Source: Streptomyces flavochromogenes (lineage in GTDB: Bacteria > Actinomycetota > Actinomycetes > Streptomycetales > Streptomycetaceae). Taken from it: DNA of 64,000 nt. The position numbers and the translations under genes are program-made. Under the pieces are notes generated by a model that saw only the letters and a list, made by a program, of their open reading frames with translations, made no database searches and was not told the origin of the DNA. The stretch covers positions 1-64,000 of the forward strand of contig NZ_JNZO01000020.1 of assembly GCF_000717595.1 (NCBI RefSeq). Reading direction: 5' to 3'. Of this stretch, positions 48,396 to 58,656 are shown piece after piece (positions within the stretch are counted from its first letter, which is position 1; each line of letters starts with the position of its first letter).

Positions 48396-51178
48396 CGTGA
48401 CCCCTGAGTCGGCAGGAACTGCCCGCGCAGCAGTGTCTCGTCCAGTTTGACCGTGTGACCGCCGTCGATGAATCCGAGCACGGGGTAACCCTCGACGTTC
48501 AGAAGCCGCTGGACAGTGGCGACGAAGCCCTCGATGTTTCGTCGCACACGTCCGGTGGCCGAGATCGCTGCCGCCAGGGCGGCCGGGGACATGGTGCCGC
48601 CCGCTGCCACCAGCTCATCGATCACGGCCGCCACGATCTTTACTTCCGGCGCCTTGCGAACGTACGCCTTCTGCGCCTCGTAGACCTCGCTCGCCACCAC
48701 CTGGTCGCCAAGGCTGAGCGGTGCGGCCAGGAGTTCCTCGCCACCGCGCCCGTCGGCCGTCACTACGTCCGCGTCCGTGAACAGTCCCTCGGACTGCTTC
48801 GGAGTCTTGCTCTGCTTGGGCTTCGAGGAGGTGACTTCACCTGCCGTAAGAGGCTCCGCCTCCGTCGCAGTGGCGGCAGAAGACCACCACCACGAAGGTG
48901 CTGCCTGCTCCCGGGGAAGCGGATCCCATCCCTGAGGCGCCAGCTCGGCCGAGGGTGCGAGGACCAGCACGGGCACGGTTACTTCGGCCAGGGCAGCACC
49001 GCCGTGGTATCCGGCCCGGCGACCCGAGTAGCGGATGTTCTCGCGCCAGGGCGCGACGATCGTCCCGTCGCCATCCAGCACGCGGGGGCCTCGCAGGGCT
49101 ACTTCCCCCTCCCGGGCATCCGAGCCTGGCCGCCAGCGGGCAGACCCGACCGGCCTGTCAACCTCGACCGGGGCACTGCCCGGTTCACGCTCCAGAACGT
49201 GTCCGTGGTCGGATGTCAGAACGACGGGTCGCCCGTAACTACGGGCCGCGGCCAGCAGTTCGCGCAGATAGGTGACGTCGTGCAGCGACCAGGCGGTGCG
49301 CTGGCCCTGCTGCCCGGAGTCGAGAGCGTCGTCGATCGTGTTGAGGACGACTCCGACGACGGCATCCGAGGCGAGGGCGAGCAGTAGTTCCGGGGCAAGG
49401 AAATGCCCGGCGTCTCCGCCGATCGAGGCCTTGTGGAAGAGCTCGGCGTCCTTGCGACGCTTCCTCCAGAAGGCAGTGAAGCCGGATGATTCCACTGACT
49501 GACCGCCCGCTACCGCAGCCCCTGTCAGCAGTGAGGTCCGGCTCACCTGGGTCACGGAGGGGAAAGTCGTAACCGCCGCGAGGCGCTGTGCGGGTTCGCC
49601 CTGTGCCGGACGCGGAATGATCTCCCGCCAGCCCTCGCGTTCCGTCTCCTCACCGAGCTGGGCCGCAACGGCACTGTTCATACCGTCCAGCACGATGAGA
49701 AGGGGGGCCACGCCGGCGGCCAGCGGTCGCACGACGGTCTCCAGGACGTTCTCGACCACGAGAGCGCCGCCCGGCTGCTGAGCGGTGGCATGGAGTGTCC
49801 ACCCCGCCAGTTGCCGGGCGAAAGCCTCGTCCAGTGCTTCCCTACGGTCCCGCCCTTCGGCGTACAGCGCGCGCAGATGCCGCGCGGCTTCCCGGTCGCC
49901 CCCGGGATCGCCGCTCCACAGCACCGTGAGCGCCCGGTCGGCCCAGCCCCAGTCGGCTCCGTGCGCTGCGACTCCGGCCGCCACCCCTGTGACGGCGGGT
50001 ACGGGCAGGCGCAGCCAGCGTGCGAGGCGTACGGCCATCTCCGCGACCCGTACGCGGTCGGGGAAGAGCCCGGCCAGGGCATGCCCCTTCAGGTCTGCGA
50101 GTTCGTTCTCGCCCGCGTCCGGAGACTGGCGGGCTGCCGCGATCACCGCCCCCAGCTGGGCTGCGAAGCTGGAGGGGAGAAATCGGCTGGCGGCCAGGCC
50201 CGTCGTGAGGCCCGCGTCGCGTGCCAGCTCATCGGCCCGGTCGAGTACCGCGAAGACGCGCTGTCTGGCACTGTCGCTGCTGCGTGCCTCGGAGATCCAG
50301 CGGATCAGTGTCCCTTCCACCGAGTCCGTGAAAGCGGTGAGTTCGGCGCGCCGAGGGCGTGCCTGACCGAAGAGTCCGCCGACGGCGAGGACCGTGTCCG
50401 GGCTCGCCGCCGGATCGCGCAGCGCCGCGCCGAGCAAGCCGAGTGCCATGGCGTCCGCCCCCCGCCCCGTTTCCGCGAGCGCGAGCAGCACCGGTACCGC
50501 AGGGCCGGCCACCTCGCCGAGCCACTTCTTCAGCTCGTCCCGTTCGACGTCCTTGAGTTCGGCGAATCGGCGGGGGCCTGCCGTCGTGCGGGACCATGCC
50601 AGCAGGGAGTCCGCGTCGATGGCGGTTTCTCTCGACGTGTCCGCGGAGCCTGGGGTCCGGGCCAGCCCGAGGCGTACGACGACCAGGGCGCGCAGGGCCG
50701 AGTCCCGGGTGAGCACCCCCGCGGCTCTCGGCCAGCCGCCTTCAGCAGGTTCGGCGTCGAGCAACGCTTCCAGCAGCCAGTCCTCGCGGTACATCCGCAT
50801 GTCCAGGCCGGCGGCACCGAAGCGCTGCAGGACGATCTCGGCTCGGTCCACGGTGAGCGTGCGACGGCGCACCGCGTGTCCGCGCAGGTCCCAGCCGAGC
50901 TGTGCGTCGTCCACCCCGGTGGTGACCACGAGCAGGCTGCCCGGGGCTGCGTCCGCGCGGTGCTCCTGCCACGCGGCGAGCAGGCCGAGGACGGACGACT
51001 CGTCTCGCACGCTCACCCGCCGCGGCTCACCGCCCACCGTAGCGGTGAAAGCGCCGGTGGCCCCAGGTGCGTAGCGGCCGTGGATCAACATCAGAGAGCG
51101 GTCGCGCAGCGCGGAAGCGTTCTTTTCCAGTAGGGCTTCGATCGTGCGGCGGCCGACCTGCGGAAGAGGTTGGACCAT
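48392..51178 (-). CDS. pglZ: BREX-2 phosphatase-fold protein PglZ
   Basis: 928-residue PglZ of the alkaline phosphatase superfamily. Metal-binding patterns are LLIVLDGMNSAVAAQL and VVLTSDHGHVLE; FPSVTQVSRTSLLTG follows the first. The ATG at 51178 lies in a TGATG junction with the pglY stop, and the end overlaps the brxD start by 4 bp. An upstream-extended frame to 51418 is out of phase with pglY coding and is rejected. PglZ is present in all BREX types and is required for resistance; here it follows the type 2 length and order. Confidence 0.93.
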   Translation of the reverse strand: MVQPLPQVGRRTIEALLEKNASALRDRSLMLIHGRYAPGATGAFTATVGGEPRRVSVRDESSVLGLLAAWQEHRADAAPGSLLVVTTGVDDAQLGWDLRGHAVRRRTLTVDRAEIVLQRFGAAGLDMRMYREDWLLEALLDAEPAEGGWPRAAGVLTRDSALRALVVVRLGLARTPGSADTSRETAIDADSLLAWSRTTAGPRRFAELKDVERDELKKWLGEVAGPAVPVLLALAETGRGADAMALGLLGAALRDPAASPDTVLAVGGLFGQARPRRAELTAFTDSVEGTLIRWISEARSSDSARQRVFAVLDRADELARDAGLTTGLAASRFLPSSFAAQLGAVIAAARQSPDAGENELADLKGHALAGLFPDRVRVAEMAVRLARWLRLPVPAVTGVAAGVAAHGADWGWADRALTVLWSGDPGGDREAARHLRALYAEGRDRREALDEAFARQLAGWTLHATAQQPGGALVVENVLETVVRPLAAGVAPLLIVLDGMNSAVAAQLGEETEREGWREIIPRPAQGEPAQRLAAVTTFPSVTQVSRTSLLTGAAVAGGQSVESSGFTAFWRKRRKDAELFHKASIGGDAGHFLAPELLLALASDAVVGVVLNTIDDALDSGQQGQRTAWSLHDVTYLRELLAAARSYGRPVVLTSDHGHVLEREPGSAPVEVDRPVGSARWRPGSDAREGEVALRGPRVLDGDGTIVAPWRENIRYSGRRAGYHGGAALAEVTVPVLVLAPSAELAPQGWDPLPREQAAPSWWWSSAATATEAEPLTAGEVTSSKPKQSKTPKQSEGLFTDADVVTADGRGGEELLAAPLSLGDQVVASEVYEAQKAYVRKAPEVKIVAAVIDELVAAGGTMSPAALAAAISATGRVRRNIEGFVATVQRLLNVEGYPVLGFIDGGHTVKLDETLLRGQFLPTQGSR

Positions 51179-54100
51179 CAGTTGCCTGCCTCTTCGGTGT
51201 CGGCCGTCCCGGCATCGGCCTCGACGACCTGCCACGAGACCTGGACGCGGGCGCCGGGATGAGCGGTGAGGAAGGTGCGGAGCTCGCTGCTGAGTTCCGC
51301 GACGGTGGCAGCCAGACTGGCTTCGAGCCGCGTCGGTTCGACGAGGTACGCACCGTGGGAGCCCGGCGGGCCGGGGGTGGGTGCGACCGGCCCGGTAGGA
51401 GCGGCAGGCCCTGGCCACGCTGCTCCCTGTCGGGGGTCCACCGCCTGGGGCGAGACGGTGGGCACCGACGGGTTGCCGTGCTCGGTGAGCCGGATGTCCT
51501 CGGCGGTCGGTTGCGCCGGGGCCGGCGGCGCAGTCACCGGCTGCGCCGCCTGGGCGAGCCTGGTGGCCTCCCTCATCAGTGCCATGGCCGAGCCCTGGAT
51601 GCCGGCGAGGACCGGGGCGAGGGATTCGTCGCGGGACTCATGGCTGTTCGCCACACGTTGGACGGTTGCCAGGAGTCCGCGGGCCCGGTCGCCGACGGAG
51701 TCGTCGCGCGTCGACAGTTCATGGACTGTGTCGAGTAGCGGAGGCCATTCCTCTGAGTGGAGCTCGGAGAGCACATCGGGCGCCTGCTTGAGGGCAGCAC
51801 CGATCTCCTCGTCGCCGACCTCGTAGGCGATGCTTGCGATCTCCTGGACGACGAGGGTCGGATCGCCGGTGCGCTGTACGCGGGCCATGAGATCGGCGGC
51901 GGCTTTCAGGGACTGAAGTCGCGGCGCCTGCACACCTCCGGGCCCCTCCAGGCCCAGCCGGCCGGCGTGCTTCTGCAGCAGGTCGCGCACCCCTGCAACG
52001 GCTTTGCGGTGTTCGTCCGCGACACCCCGCACCTTGTTGGCGAGCTGGGCGACGTTACGGGCGAAGAGCACCGGCGAAACGTGCACCCCGAAGATGACAC
52101 CCGCCCTGCGCAGAGCATTGCTGAACGTGTCCTCGTCCGGCAGCGCCACTGCCCGCAGCCCATAACCGGGGCCGATCTTGTCGAGCTCGGGGGCCTGCGG
52201 AATCGTGGAGGTCTGGTAGATCCAGGTGCGGTCGTCGACCAGCGCGTAGGCGGCGATGAGCAGGTTGCCGACGTGGCGGTCGAGCCCTTCGTAGCCCATC
52301 TCGGAGATCCAGGTACGGATGGTCTCCACGGCGAGATCGCCGTCGGCGTCGGCACTCTCCGCGGCCCGCTTGTTGATGCGCAGCCGCCAGTCGTTGGTGA
52401 CGACGAGCGGACCGTCGTGCACCTCTCCGAGACCGAGCGCGTGCACGATCTTCCGGACCTTCTCCAGGTGGTGGCCGTCGACGACCACCCGCCGCGACCC
52501 GTCCTCCATCGCCCGGGTGATCCATTCAAGCGTGGTCTTGAGGTCGCCCAGGGTGATGGGCTTGCGGGTCAGCCGGGGGTCGAAATCGGGGTGCTTGGGG
52601 TAGCGCGCCGCGTACATCTCGTCGGCGAGCAGCAGCAGGTTCTGTTCGAACCCGACGGCAGGTTCCGGCCGGGTCCGTTCGAAACCGCGCTGGAGGGAGA
52701 TCAGATGCTGCCCCTCCGGTACCTGCGCACCGACCGTGCCGGGCTCGGCCCGGTTGATCCCGTACAGCTCCAGGAGCGATGTGGTGAGCCGTTCGGTGAG
52801 GCTGTCCCGCGAGGCCTTGAGCTGGTTGCGGATCTGAGTACGTTCCTCTGCGGGGCGGGTGGCGGTGTGATCCTCCAGCCGGTCCCGCTCCAGCAGGTAG
52901 TTGATCTTCAGGAGGCGGCCGAGCTGCCGCCCCGTCTGCTCGGAGAAGAAGTCGGGCAGCCAGACGAGGACGGGCTCGTTCCGACCGGCCCTCCGGAGCT
53001 TGTCGACACGCTGGACGTCGTCCATGGGTGAGTGGTCCGCGTCGTCGAAGGGGTAGTCGAAGACGATGCGGATGTTGCCCGGCAGCTGCGGCGTGAACTC
53101 CTCGTCCGGCAGGTGGGTGTCACGCACGTTGCCGAAGACCAGCTCGACCCGGCGCCTGGTGCCGCGCCAGACGACCTCCCGCTCACAGACGAAGGACTCG
53201 GTGTCCTTGACTCCCAGCGCCCGCCACAACTGGTCCTTGATCCACTGACGGCGGTAGCCGAGCTGGTCGGCGGCTCCCTGAACCTCTTCGAGGAGGGGCT
53301 CCACGTCCAGATCCGAGAGGTGCAGGTGGAAGACGGGATCGCTGGTGTCCCCCTCGCTGCGCAGCTCTCCGTCGTATTCCACCTGGAGATCCCGCAGCCG
53401 CTTGACGGCCACGGAGCCCGCGTCGCCGACCCGGGTGCGAATCGCGCCGTGGTTCAGCGCGGCGAGCCGGCTGCCGGTGAGGCGGGTCAGCGCGGGCACA
53501 TTGGGGGCGAGGGCTGCCAGCAGCAGCGTCTTGACCAGCCGGTCGTCGGTCTGGAAGCGCTTGTCGTCCTTCGACTTGTACTTCTCCAGAAGGGTGTCCT
53601 TGACCCGACCGTGGAAGCGGTGCGCGATCTCCGACTCGCGGCGCAGCTTGGGCGTGAAGGCCGCGCCCGTGCGGTCCGCGATGACGTCGTACAGGTCTCC
53701 GAGCGGGATCAGCTCCCCGAGCTTGAGGTCGTCGCGACGCCGGCGCAGCAGCTCCTGCACCAGCTTCAGGCCGGTCCGCTCGCGCTGCAGGGCGCCGGAG
53801 AGGTCGACGAGCACGTTCAGCAGGGCCGGGGAGAGCGGGTAGAGCTCGCGGAAGTCGTCCCAGCTGGCCTCGGTGCGGCCCTGCGCGTCGAGGAGCACTT
53901 GGCGCACCTCGTCGTTCGACGACTCCACGATCTTGAACGCGTCGTCGCGGACGGACTCCATGCCCGGCTTGGGGGAGAGCACGCGGTGCTTGATGATCTC
54001 GACGAGGTTGCTGTCCTCGAGGTCGACGACGTCGAAGCGTTCGGCGAGGTACTCGATCTGCTGCTCGAGGTTCTCCACGTCGGCACCGGCCACATCGCTG

Positions 54101-55134
54101 CCGATGAGCTGGGACAGGTCCCGCTGGCGGGAGATGAACGACACGATCGGCACCGGCCGGCCGCTGTCCGCGGACTCGATCAGCTTGACCAGCCGCTGCA
54201 CCTGGTCCCGGACGAAGTCCTGCTTGCCCATGTTCGCCTGGAGCCACAGCACCAGCTCGTCCAGGAAGAGCACGACCCCGGTGTAGCCGAGAGCCTGGGC
54301 ATGCCGGGAGATGATCTTCAGGCCGTTCTCCAGCGGCACATAGGCCCCGGCCTCACCGCGTACGCCCTGAGCGTACGAAGCCATCGGCCCGGCCAGCAGC
54401 GCGGAGACCAGCTTCTCCCGGTACGGGTCGTCCACGGCGGAAGCGGTGAACGCCCGGTCGAAGTCGGTGCTGCTCCAGCCGCCCGCAGCCGACACGCCGG
54501 TACCCGCGTCCAGCGGCGCCATGTCGTCGGGGTCGGCTTCCACGGGCGCGGCGCTGCTGGGGGCAAGCGCCGCAGCCCCCTTGCCCAGCCACTGCAGGAA
54601 CTTCGCGTCGTCGGCCAGGAACGCCCGCTGGGCCCGGGCGTCGGCGAGCAGGGCGTCGGCCCGGTAGACGGGGGGCAGCGGCTCGTCGGGGTGGAGTTCG
54701 CGCACGGTGTGCACGTAGCCGCCCAGCAGCGCCGAGTCGAGGTCGGTGGAGCCGACGAGGTGGTAGGGAACCATCAGGAACCGGCTCTGCCGCAGCCAGT
54801 CCTGGTGCGGGGCGACCACCTCCATGAGGCGGGGCTTGGCATGCACCGCGGAGTGGTTGTTGAGCACCGCGTGCAGCACGGACAGGAAGTGGCTCTTACC
54901 GGAACCGAAGGAGCCGTGCAGATAGGCCGCGTGCGAGTTCCCCGTACGGACCGCGTTCGACACGATGCTCAGCGCGTGCCGGAAAGCACCCTGGAGCTGT
55001 TCGGTGACGACGTACTCGGCAACCCGTGCGTCGGTCTCGCTGAATCCCTGAGAGAGCTCGATCTTGAAGTCGCCCGCATGGACGTCTTCCTTGATGTCGA
55101 TGACATCCTTCAGGAAGAGCTCGCTCGTAGGCAT
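51178..55134 (-). CDS. pglY: BREX-2 ATPase PglY (BrxC-like)
   Basis: 1318-residue large AAA-type ATPase. Walker A LHGSFGSGKSHF with Lys80, Walker B TGVVLFLDELVLWL, PIVSFISRQRDL. The C-terminal 150 residues are Pro/Ala-rich and then end in an alpha-beta segment (VQVSWQVVEADAG). ATG 55134 (MPTSELFLKDVIDI) matches family N-termini and has GAGGGA 10 nt upstream. It is the first gene of the coupled pglY-pglZ-brxD-brxHI operon; its promoter is in the 226-bp divergent gap shared with the helicase-PLD gene. Confidence 0.93.
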   Translation of the reverse strand: MPTSELFLKDVIDIKEDVHAGDFKIELSQGFSETDARVAEYVVTEQLQGAFRHALSIVSNAVRTGNSHAAYLHGSFGSGKSHFLSVLHAVLNNHSAVHAKPRLMEVVAPHQDWLRQSRFLMVPYHLVGSTDLDSALLGGYVHTVRELHPDEPLPPVYRADALLADARAQRAFLADDAKFLQWLGKGAAALAPSSAAPVEADPDDMAPLDAGTGVSAAGGWSSTDFDRAFTASAVDDPYREKLVSALLAGPMASYAQGVRGEAGAYVPLENGLKIISRHAQALGYTGVVLFLDELVLWLQANMGKQDFVRDQVQRLVKLIESADSGRPVPIVSFISRQRDLSQLIGSDVAGADVENLEQQIEYLAERFDVVDLEDSNLVEIIKHRVLSPKPGMESVRDDAFKIVESSNDEVRQVLLDAQGRTEASWDDFRELYPLSPALLNVLVDLSGALQRERTGLKLVQELLRRRRDDLKLGELIPLGDLYDVIADRTGAAFTPKLRRESEIAHRFHGRVKDTLLEKYKSKDDKRFQTDDRLVKTLLLAALAPNVPALTRLTGSRLAALNHGAIRTRVGDAGSVAVKRLRDLQVEYDGELRSEGDTSDPVFHLHLSDLDVEPLLEEVQGAADQLGYRRQWIKDQLWRALGVKDTESFVCEREVVWRGTRRRVELVFGNVRDTHLPDEEFTPQLPGNIRIVFDYPFDDADHSPMDDVQRVDKLRRAGRNEPVLVWLPDFFSEQTGRQLGRLLKINYLLERDRLEDHTATRPAEERTQIRNQLKASRDSLTERLTTSLLELYGINRAEPGTVGAQVPEGQHLISLQRGFERTRPEPAVGFEQNLLLLADEMYAARYPKHPDFDPRLTRKPITLGDLKTTLEWITRAMEDGSRRVVVDGHHLEKVRKIVHALGLGEVHDGPLVVTNDWRLRINKRAAESADADGDLAVETIRTWISEMGYEGLDRHVGNLLIAAYALVDDRTWIYQTSTIPQAPELDKIGPGYGLRAVALPDEDTFSNALRRAGVIFGVHVSPVLFARNVAQLANKVRGVADEHRKAVAGVRDLLQKHAGRLGLEGPGGVQAPRLQSLKAAADLMARVQRTGDPTLVVQEIASIAYEVGDEEIGAALKQAPDVLSELHSEEWPPLLDTVHELSTRDDSVGDRARGLLATVQRVANSHESRDESLAPVLAGIQGSAMALMREATRLAQAAQPVTAPPAPAQPTAEDIRLTEHGNPSVPTVSPQAVDPRQGAAWPGPAAPTGPVAPTPGPPGSHGAYLVEPTRLEASLAATVAELSSELRTFLTAHPGARVQVSWQVVEADAGTADTEEAGN

Positions 55135-55360
55135 CAGGCGATCAGTCCCTCGGTCGGTGGCTTGGCGTACGTCACACGGTGTGCGCTGGTCGGCACGCCT
55201 CAATCTTGCCAGGCCCACGGCTTGCGGGACCCGGCCCCCGCAAGATCCACGCCACTCCAGGGCACCCTCGGTCACTTCTCCCTCTTCACGGGTCACGCTC
55301 CGTGCCGCTGGGTAGATTGGCCGCCGGGGTAAGGGGTTCCGACGGGGGCGGGGGCGGTAC

Positions 55361-58300
55361 GTGGGGTGGCGCGAGGAGATCACTACGGCGCTCGGCGAGT
55401 GGATCGCGATCGAGGGCGGTGCGGGAAGGCAGCCCCGGTGGCAGCGCATCGCGCGCGCGGTCCGCACCGGGGAGCCCGGAGGATTCGCGGTGGACCTCCG
55501 GGGTTCCGACATCGGCCCGGACCAACTCGACGGCCTGCGGCTCTCCGGCCCCGAAGCCGACGACATCGAGGCGAACGGCTTCGCCGTCTCCGAGGCGGTG
55601 CAGAACGGCTCGCTGCTCACCCTGCGCGTGGCAGAGTTCGCCGATGTCGCGGACCCTCATGTGTGGATGCTGAAGCAGCCGCCCACCTTCCTCATCGAGG
55701 CCTTGCGCGACGGTATCGCCGGGCTCGGCGAAGCCCCTCTGGCCGCCGCGCTGGCCGGCCGGGCCATCGGCGGGACACCCGCGCAGGCCCCGGATCCGCC
55801 CGGTTTCCATCCCGCGCAGGGGGATGCGTACCGGGCCTGCCTTGGCTCGGGTGTCCTGCTGGTGTGGGGACCGCCCGGCACGGGCAAGACCACCGTCCTC
55901 AAGCGCGCCATCGGCGACCTGATCGCCCGGGGTGACCGGGTGCTGCTGGTCTCCGCGACCAACATCGCCGTGGACAACGCCCTGCTCGGAGTGGTCCGGG
56001 AGAAGCGCCACAGCCCGGGCGACATCGTCCGCGTGGGCCCGCCCCACCTGCGGGAGGTCGCCGAGGACGCCTCGGTTTCCCTGCCGCTGATGGTCCGGGA
56101 GCGCCTGGCGGAGGTCGCCGAGCGCCGCCGGACGGTCGAGGCCGAACTCGTCGCCGCCCGGAACCGGGCCGACCAGCTGGCCGCCCTGAACACGGTTCTG
56201 GCCGGTTTCGATCCCGCCGCCTACTTCGCTGCGCTGAAACTGCTGCGCACCCCGGGGCAGGACCTGGCGGCTGCTCTGGGGCGGGTGGCCTCGGCCGAGA
56301 CCCGGTCGGCGGAAGCGGTACAGAGCTACGCGGATGCCGCGCGGGTGGCGCAGGAGGCGTCCGACCGCAGCGCGGCCACGGATGCGTCGCGTGAGCAGTG
56401 GAAGCAGGTCGAAGGGCTGCGCAAGGAGCAGGTCCGGGTCCGGCTGGCAGCGGAACGCCGCGAAGCCGCCGCGCTGCTGACGGAGGACTCCTGCGGTGAG
56501 CTGCGGGAGGAGTTACAGGAGCTCGAAGCCTTGGGCCCGGTGGCCCGGTGGCGTAAGCGGGAGAAGATCACGGAGCTCCAGCAGCAGCTGCACGACGCCG
56601 AGCAACAAGCGATCAGGGACCGCCGCGCGGCAATGGACGCGCGTACGACGGCGACCACCCACATAGCGACGCTCGACACCCGGATCGCCGCACTCATATC
56701 CGCCATCCCGTACACCCCGCAGCAGATCGACAGTCTCGAAGCCGACGCGGAAGCCAAGCTGATCGCGGCGGAACGTGCCCAGGAACTGTGCCAGGTCTGG
56801 GACCGGGAGTCGGCCGAAGCCACCCAGGCGGCCTCGCAGGCCCAGGCTGCACACGATCTGACCGCAGAAGCCGTCCGGTGGGGGTGGCCACAGCGGTACG
56901 ACCGGGCTCAACGGCTGCGCCCGGCCGTGGCGGCCGACGCCGCCGGACGCCCCGCGCTGGAGAAGCAGTACGAGGAAGTCCAGGAGGAGTACGAACGCCT
57001 CGCCCGCAACGCCCAGGGCGAGATCATCAAGGGCGCGAAGCTGGTCGCCACGACCCTCGCCAGGTTCCGCACCAACCGGGCGGTCTTCGAGGGCCCGTAC
57101 GACGTCGTCCTGGTGGACGAGGCGGGCGCCGCCACCCTGCCGGAGGTACTGCTCGCAACGGGAAAGGCAGGCCGTGCCGCCGTCCTGCTCGGGGACTTCA
57201 TGCAGCTGGGTGCGGTCATCCCGCCTTCGCTCAAGGAGCCGGACCGGGACGACATCAAGCGATGGCTGCTCCCCGACGTCTTCCAGCACTGCGGGATCGT
57301 CGAGCCGGCGGACGCGCAGGCGCACCCGGCGTGCGTCACCCTCACCGAGCAGCACCGCTTCGGCCCCGCCGTGATGAAACTGGCCAATGATCTGGCGTAC
57401 GGCGGCGTGCTGCGCGGCGGCAGCCAGGCGCGGGCGGCGCGACCGGCGGACGACCCCGAGATCGTCCTCATCGACACGGACGGCCTGCACGAACTGGCCA
57501 GGGCCCATCTGACGGGAAGCCGGAAGGGGTGGTGGCCGGCAGGTTCCCTCATCTCCCGGGCGCTGGTGGAACTTCACCGGGAGAACGGCGAGGAGGCGGG
57601 CATCGTCACCCCGTACGGGGTCCAGGCCGAGGCCACACTGGAGGCCCTGCGCGATGTCGAGGGCTCCGGGCGGCCCCTGGCCGAGGTGGGCACGGCGCAC
57701 CGGTTCCAGGGGCGGGAGTTCGACGTCGTCATCTTCGACACCGTGGAGGGGGCGGACAGCAGGGAGCTGTGGATGGCCCTCGCCCACCGGCAGCCCGGAG
57801 CCGACGAGTGGAGGCGCAACGGCGTACGGCTCTTCAACGTAGCCGTCACCCGGGTCAAGACCCGGCTCTACATCATCGGCAGCTGGGAACGTATCCGCGG
57901 GGCCAAGGCGGGAACCGCCCTCGCGCAGCTGGCCGGGATGATCGGCACCCCGGGCGTCCGACGCCTCCAGGCCAAGCACCTGGTCACCCCACCGCACGCG
58001 CCCACCACGTACCGGGGCGAGTTCGGGGCCGCGCTCGCCGAGGTGCTGAGCCGGCACGTGGAGGTGACGGGGATCGACGACGAGCGGGACTTCTACCGGG
58101 CCTTCACGGACCAGATCCGGCAGGCGCGTGAGTCGCTGTGGTTGTGGGCCCCGTGGGTGGCGAACCGGCTCCGCTCCCTGCTGCCCGAACTGCGGGACGC
58201 TGTCGGCCGCGGAGTCCGCGTCACCGTCTTCATCCGCGACGACACGGACAAGCTCCAGCGTCAGGACAACAACCAGTCGCTCATCGCGGACCTGCGTGCC

Positions 58301-58648
58301 GTGGTCCACACGGTCGTCCCGATGTACGTGATGCACCAGAAGATCGCGGTGATCGACGAGCGCACGGTCATGCTCGGCAGCCTCAACGTGCTCTCGCAGC
58401 ACGACACACGGGAGGTGATGCTGACGATGCGGGGCTCCCACTTCGCCCGGAAGCTGCTGGAGCACGAGCACGCGGAGGTGTTCGCCCGCCCGCCGAAGTG
58501 CGGTCGGTGCAAGGGCACGGAGATCGAGATCCGCCGCTACAAGCAGCGCAACTGGATCTGGCGCTGCTATGCCACCGCCTGCAAGACCACCGCGAAGGGC
58601 AGCTCGAACGCCTGGACCCAGGACATCCGGCTGCCGGGCTCGCGCTGA
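55361..58648 (+). CDS. SF1 helicase-coiled coil-phospholipase D fusion (Mokosh type II-like)
   Basis: 1095 residues, GTG start. Domains: N-terminal region (1-150), first RecA half with Walker A GPPGTGKTT (Lys176) and SATNIAVDN, a long coiled coil (about 240-530), second motif block VVLVDEAGAATLPE, EQHRFGP, GTAHRFQGREFDVVIFD and FNVAVTRVKTRLYIIG (COG1112/DNA2-like SF1B helicase), a phospholipase D-like nuclease with one HKD (YVMHQKIAVID, His992) and a C-terminal zinc ribbon (CGRCKG...CYATAC). A single protein with COG1112 helicase and PLD domains matches the reported one-gene Mokosh type II (MkoC). It is divergent from pglY and lies between pglY and pglX, so it is either a separate defence system or an accessory BREX factor. 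Confidence 0.85.
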   Translation: MGWREEITTALGEWIAIEGGAGRQPRWQRIARAVRTGEPGGFAVDLRGSDIGPDQLDGLRLSGPEADDIEANGFAVSEAVQNGSLLTLRVAEFADVADPHVWMLKQPPTFLIEALRDGIAGLGEAPLAAALAGRAIGGTPAQAPDPPGFHPAQGDAYRACLGSGVLLVWGPPGTGKTTVLKRAIGDLIARGDRVLLVSATNIAVDNALLGVVREKRHSPGDIVRVGPPHLREVAEDASVSLPLMVRERLAEVAERRRTVEAELVAARNRADQLAALNTVLAGFDPAAYFAALKLLRTPGQDLAAALGRVASAETRSAEAVQSYADAARVAQEASDRSAATDASREQWKQVEGLRKEQVRVRLAAERREAAALLTEDSCGELREELQELEALGPVARWRKREKITELQQQLHDAEQQAIRDRRAAMDARTTATTHIATLDTRIAALISAIPYTPQQIDSLEADAEAKLIAAERAQELCQVWDRESAEATQAASQAQAAHDLTAEAVRWGWPQRYDRAQRLRPAVAADAAGRPALEKQYEEVQEEYERLARNAQGEIIKGAKLVATTLARFRTNRAVFEGPYDVVLVDEAGAATLPEVLLATGKAGRAAVLLGDFMQLGAVIPPSLKEPDRDDIKRWLLPDVFQHCGIVEPADAQAHPACVTLTEQHRFGPAVMKLANDLAYGGVLRGGSQARAARPADDPEIVLIDTDGLHELARAHLTGSRKGWWPAGSLISRALVELHRENGEEAGIVTPYGVQAEATLEALRDVEGSGRPLAEVGTAHRFQGREFDVVIFDTVEGADSRELWMALAHRQPGADEWRRNGVRLFNVAVTRVKTRLYIIGSWERIRGAKAGTALAQLAGMIGTPGVRRLQAKHLVTPPHAPTTYRGEFGAALAEVLSRHVEVTGIDDERDFYRAFTDQIRQARESLWLWAPWVANRLRSLLPELRDAVGRGVRVTVFIRDDTDKLQRQDNNQSLIADLRAVVHTVVPMYVMHQKIAVIDERTVMLGSLNVLSQHDTREVMLTMRGSHFARKLLEHEHAEVFARPPKCGRCKGTEIEIRRYKQRNWIWRCYATACKTTAKGSSNAWTQDIRLPGSR

Positions 58649-58656
58649 GCACGTGT

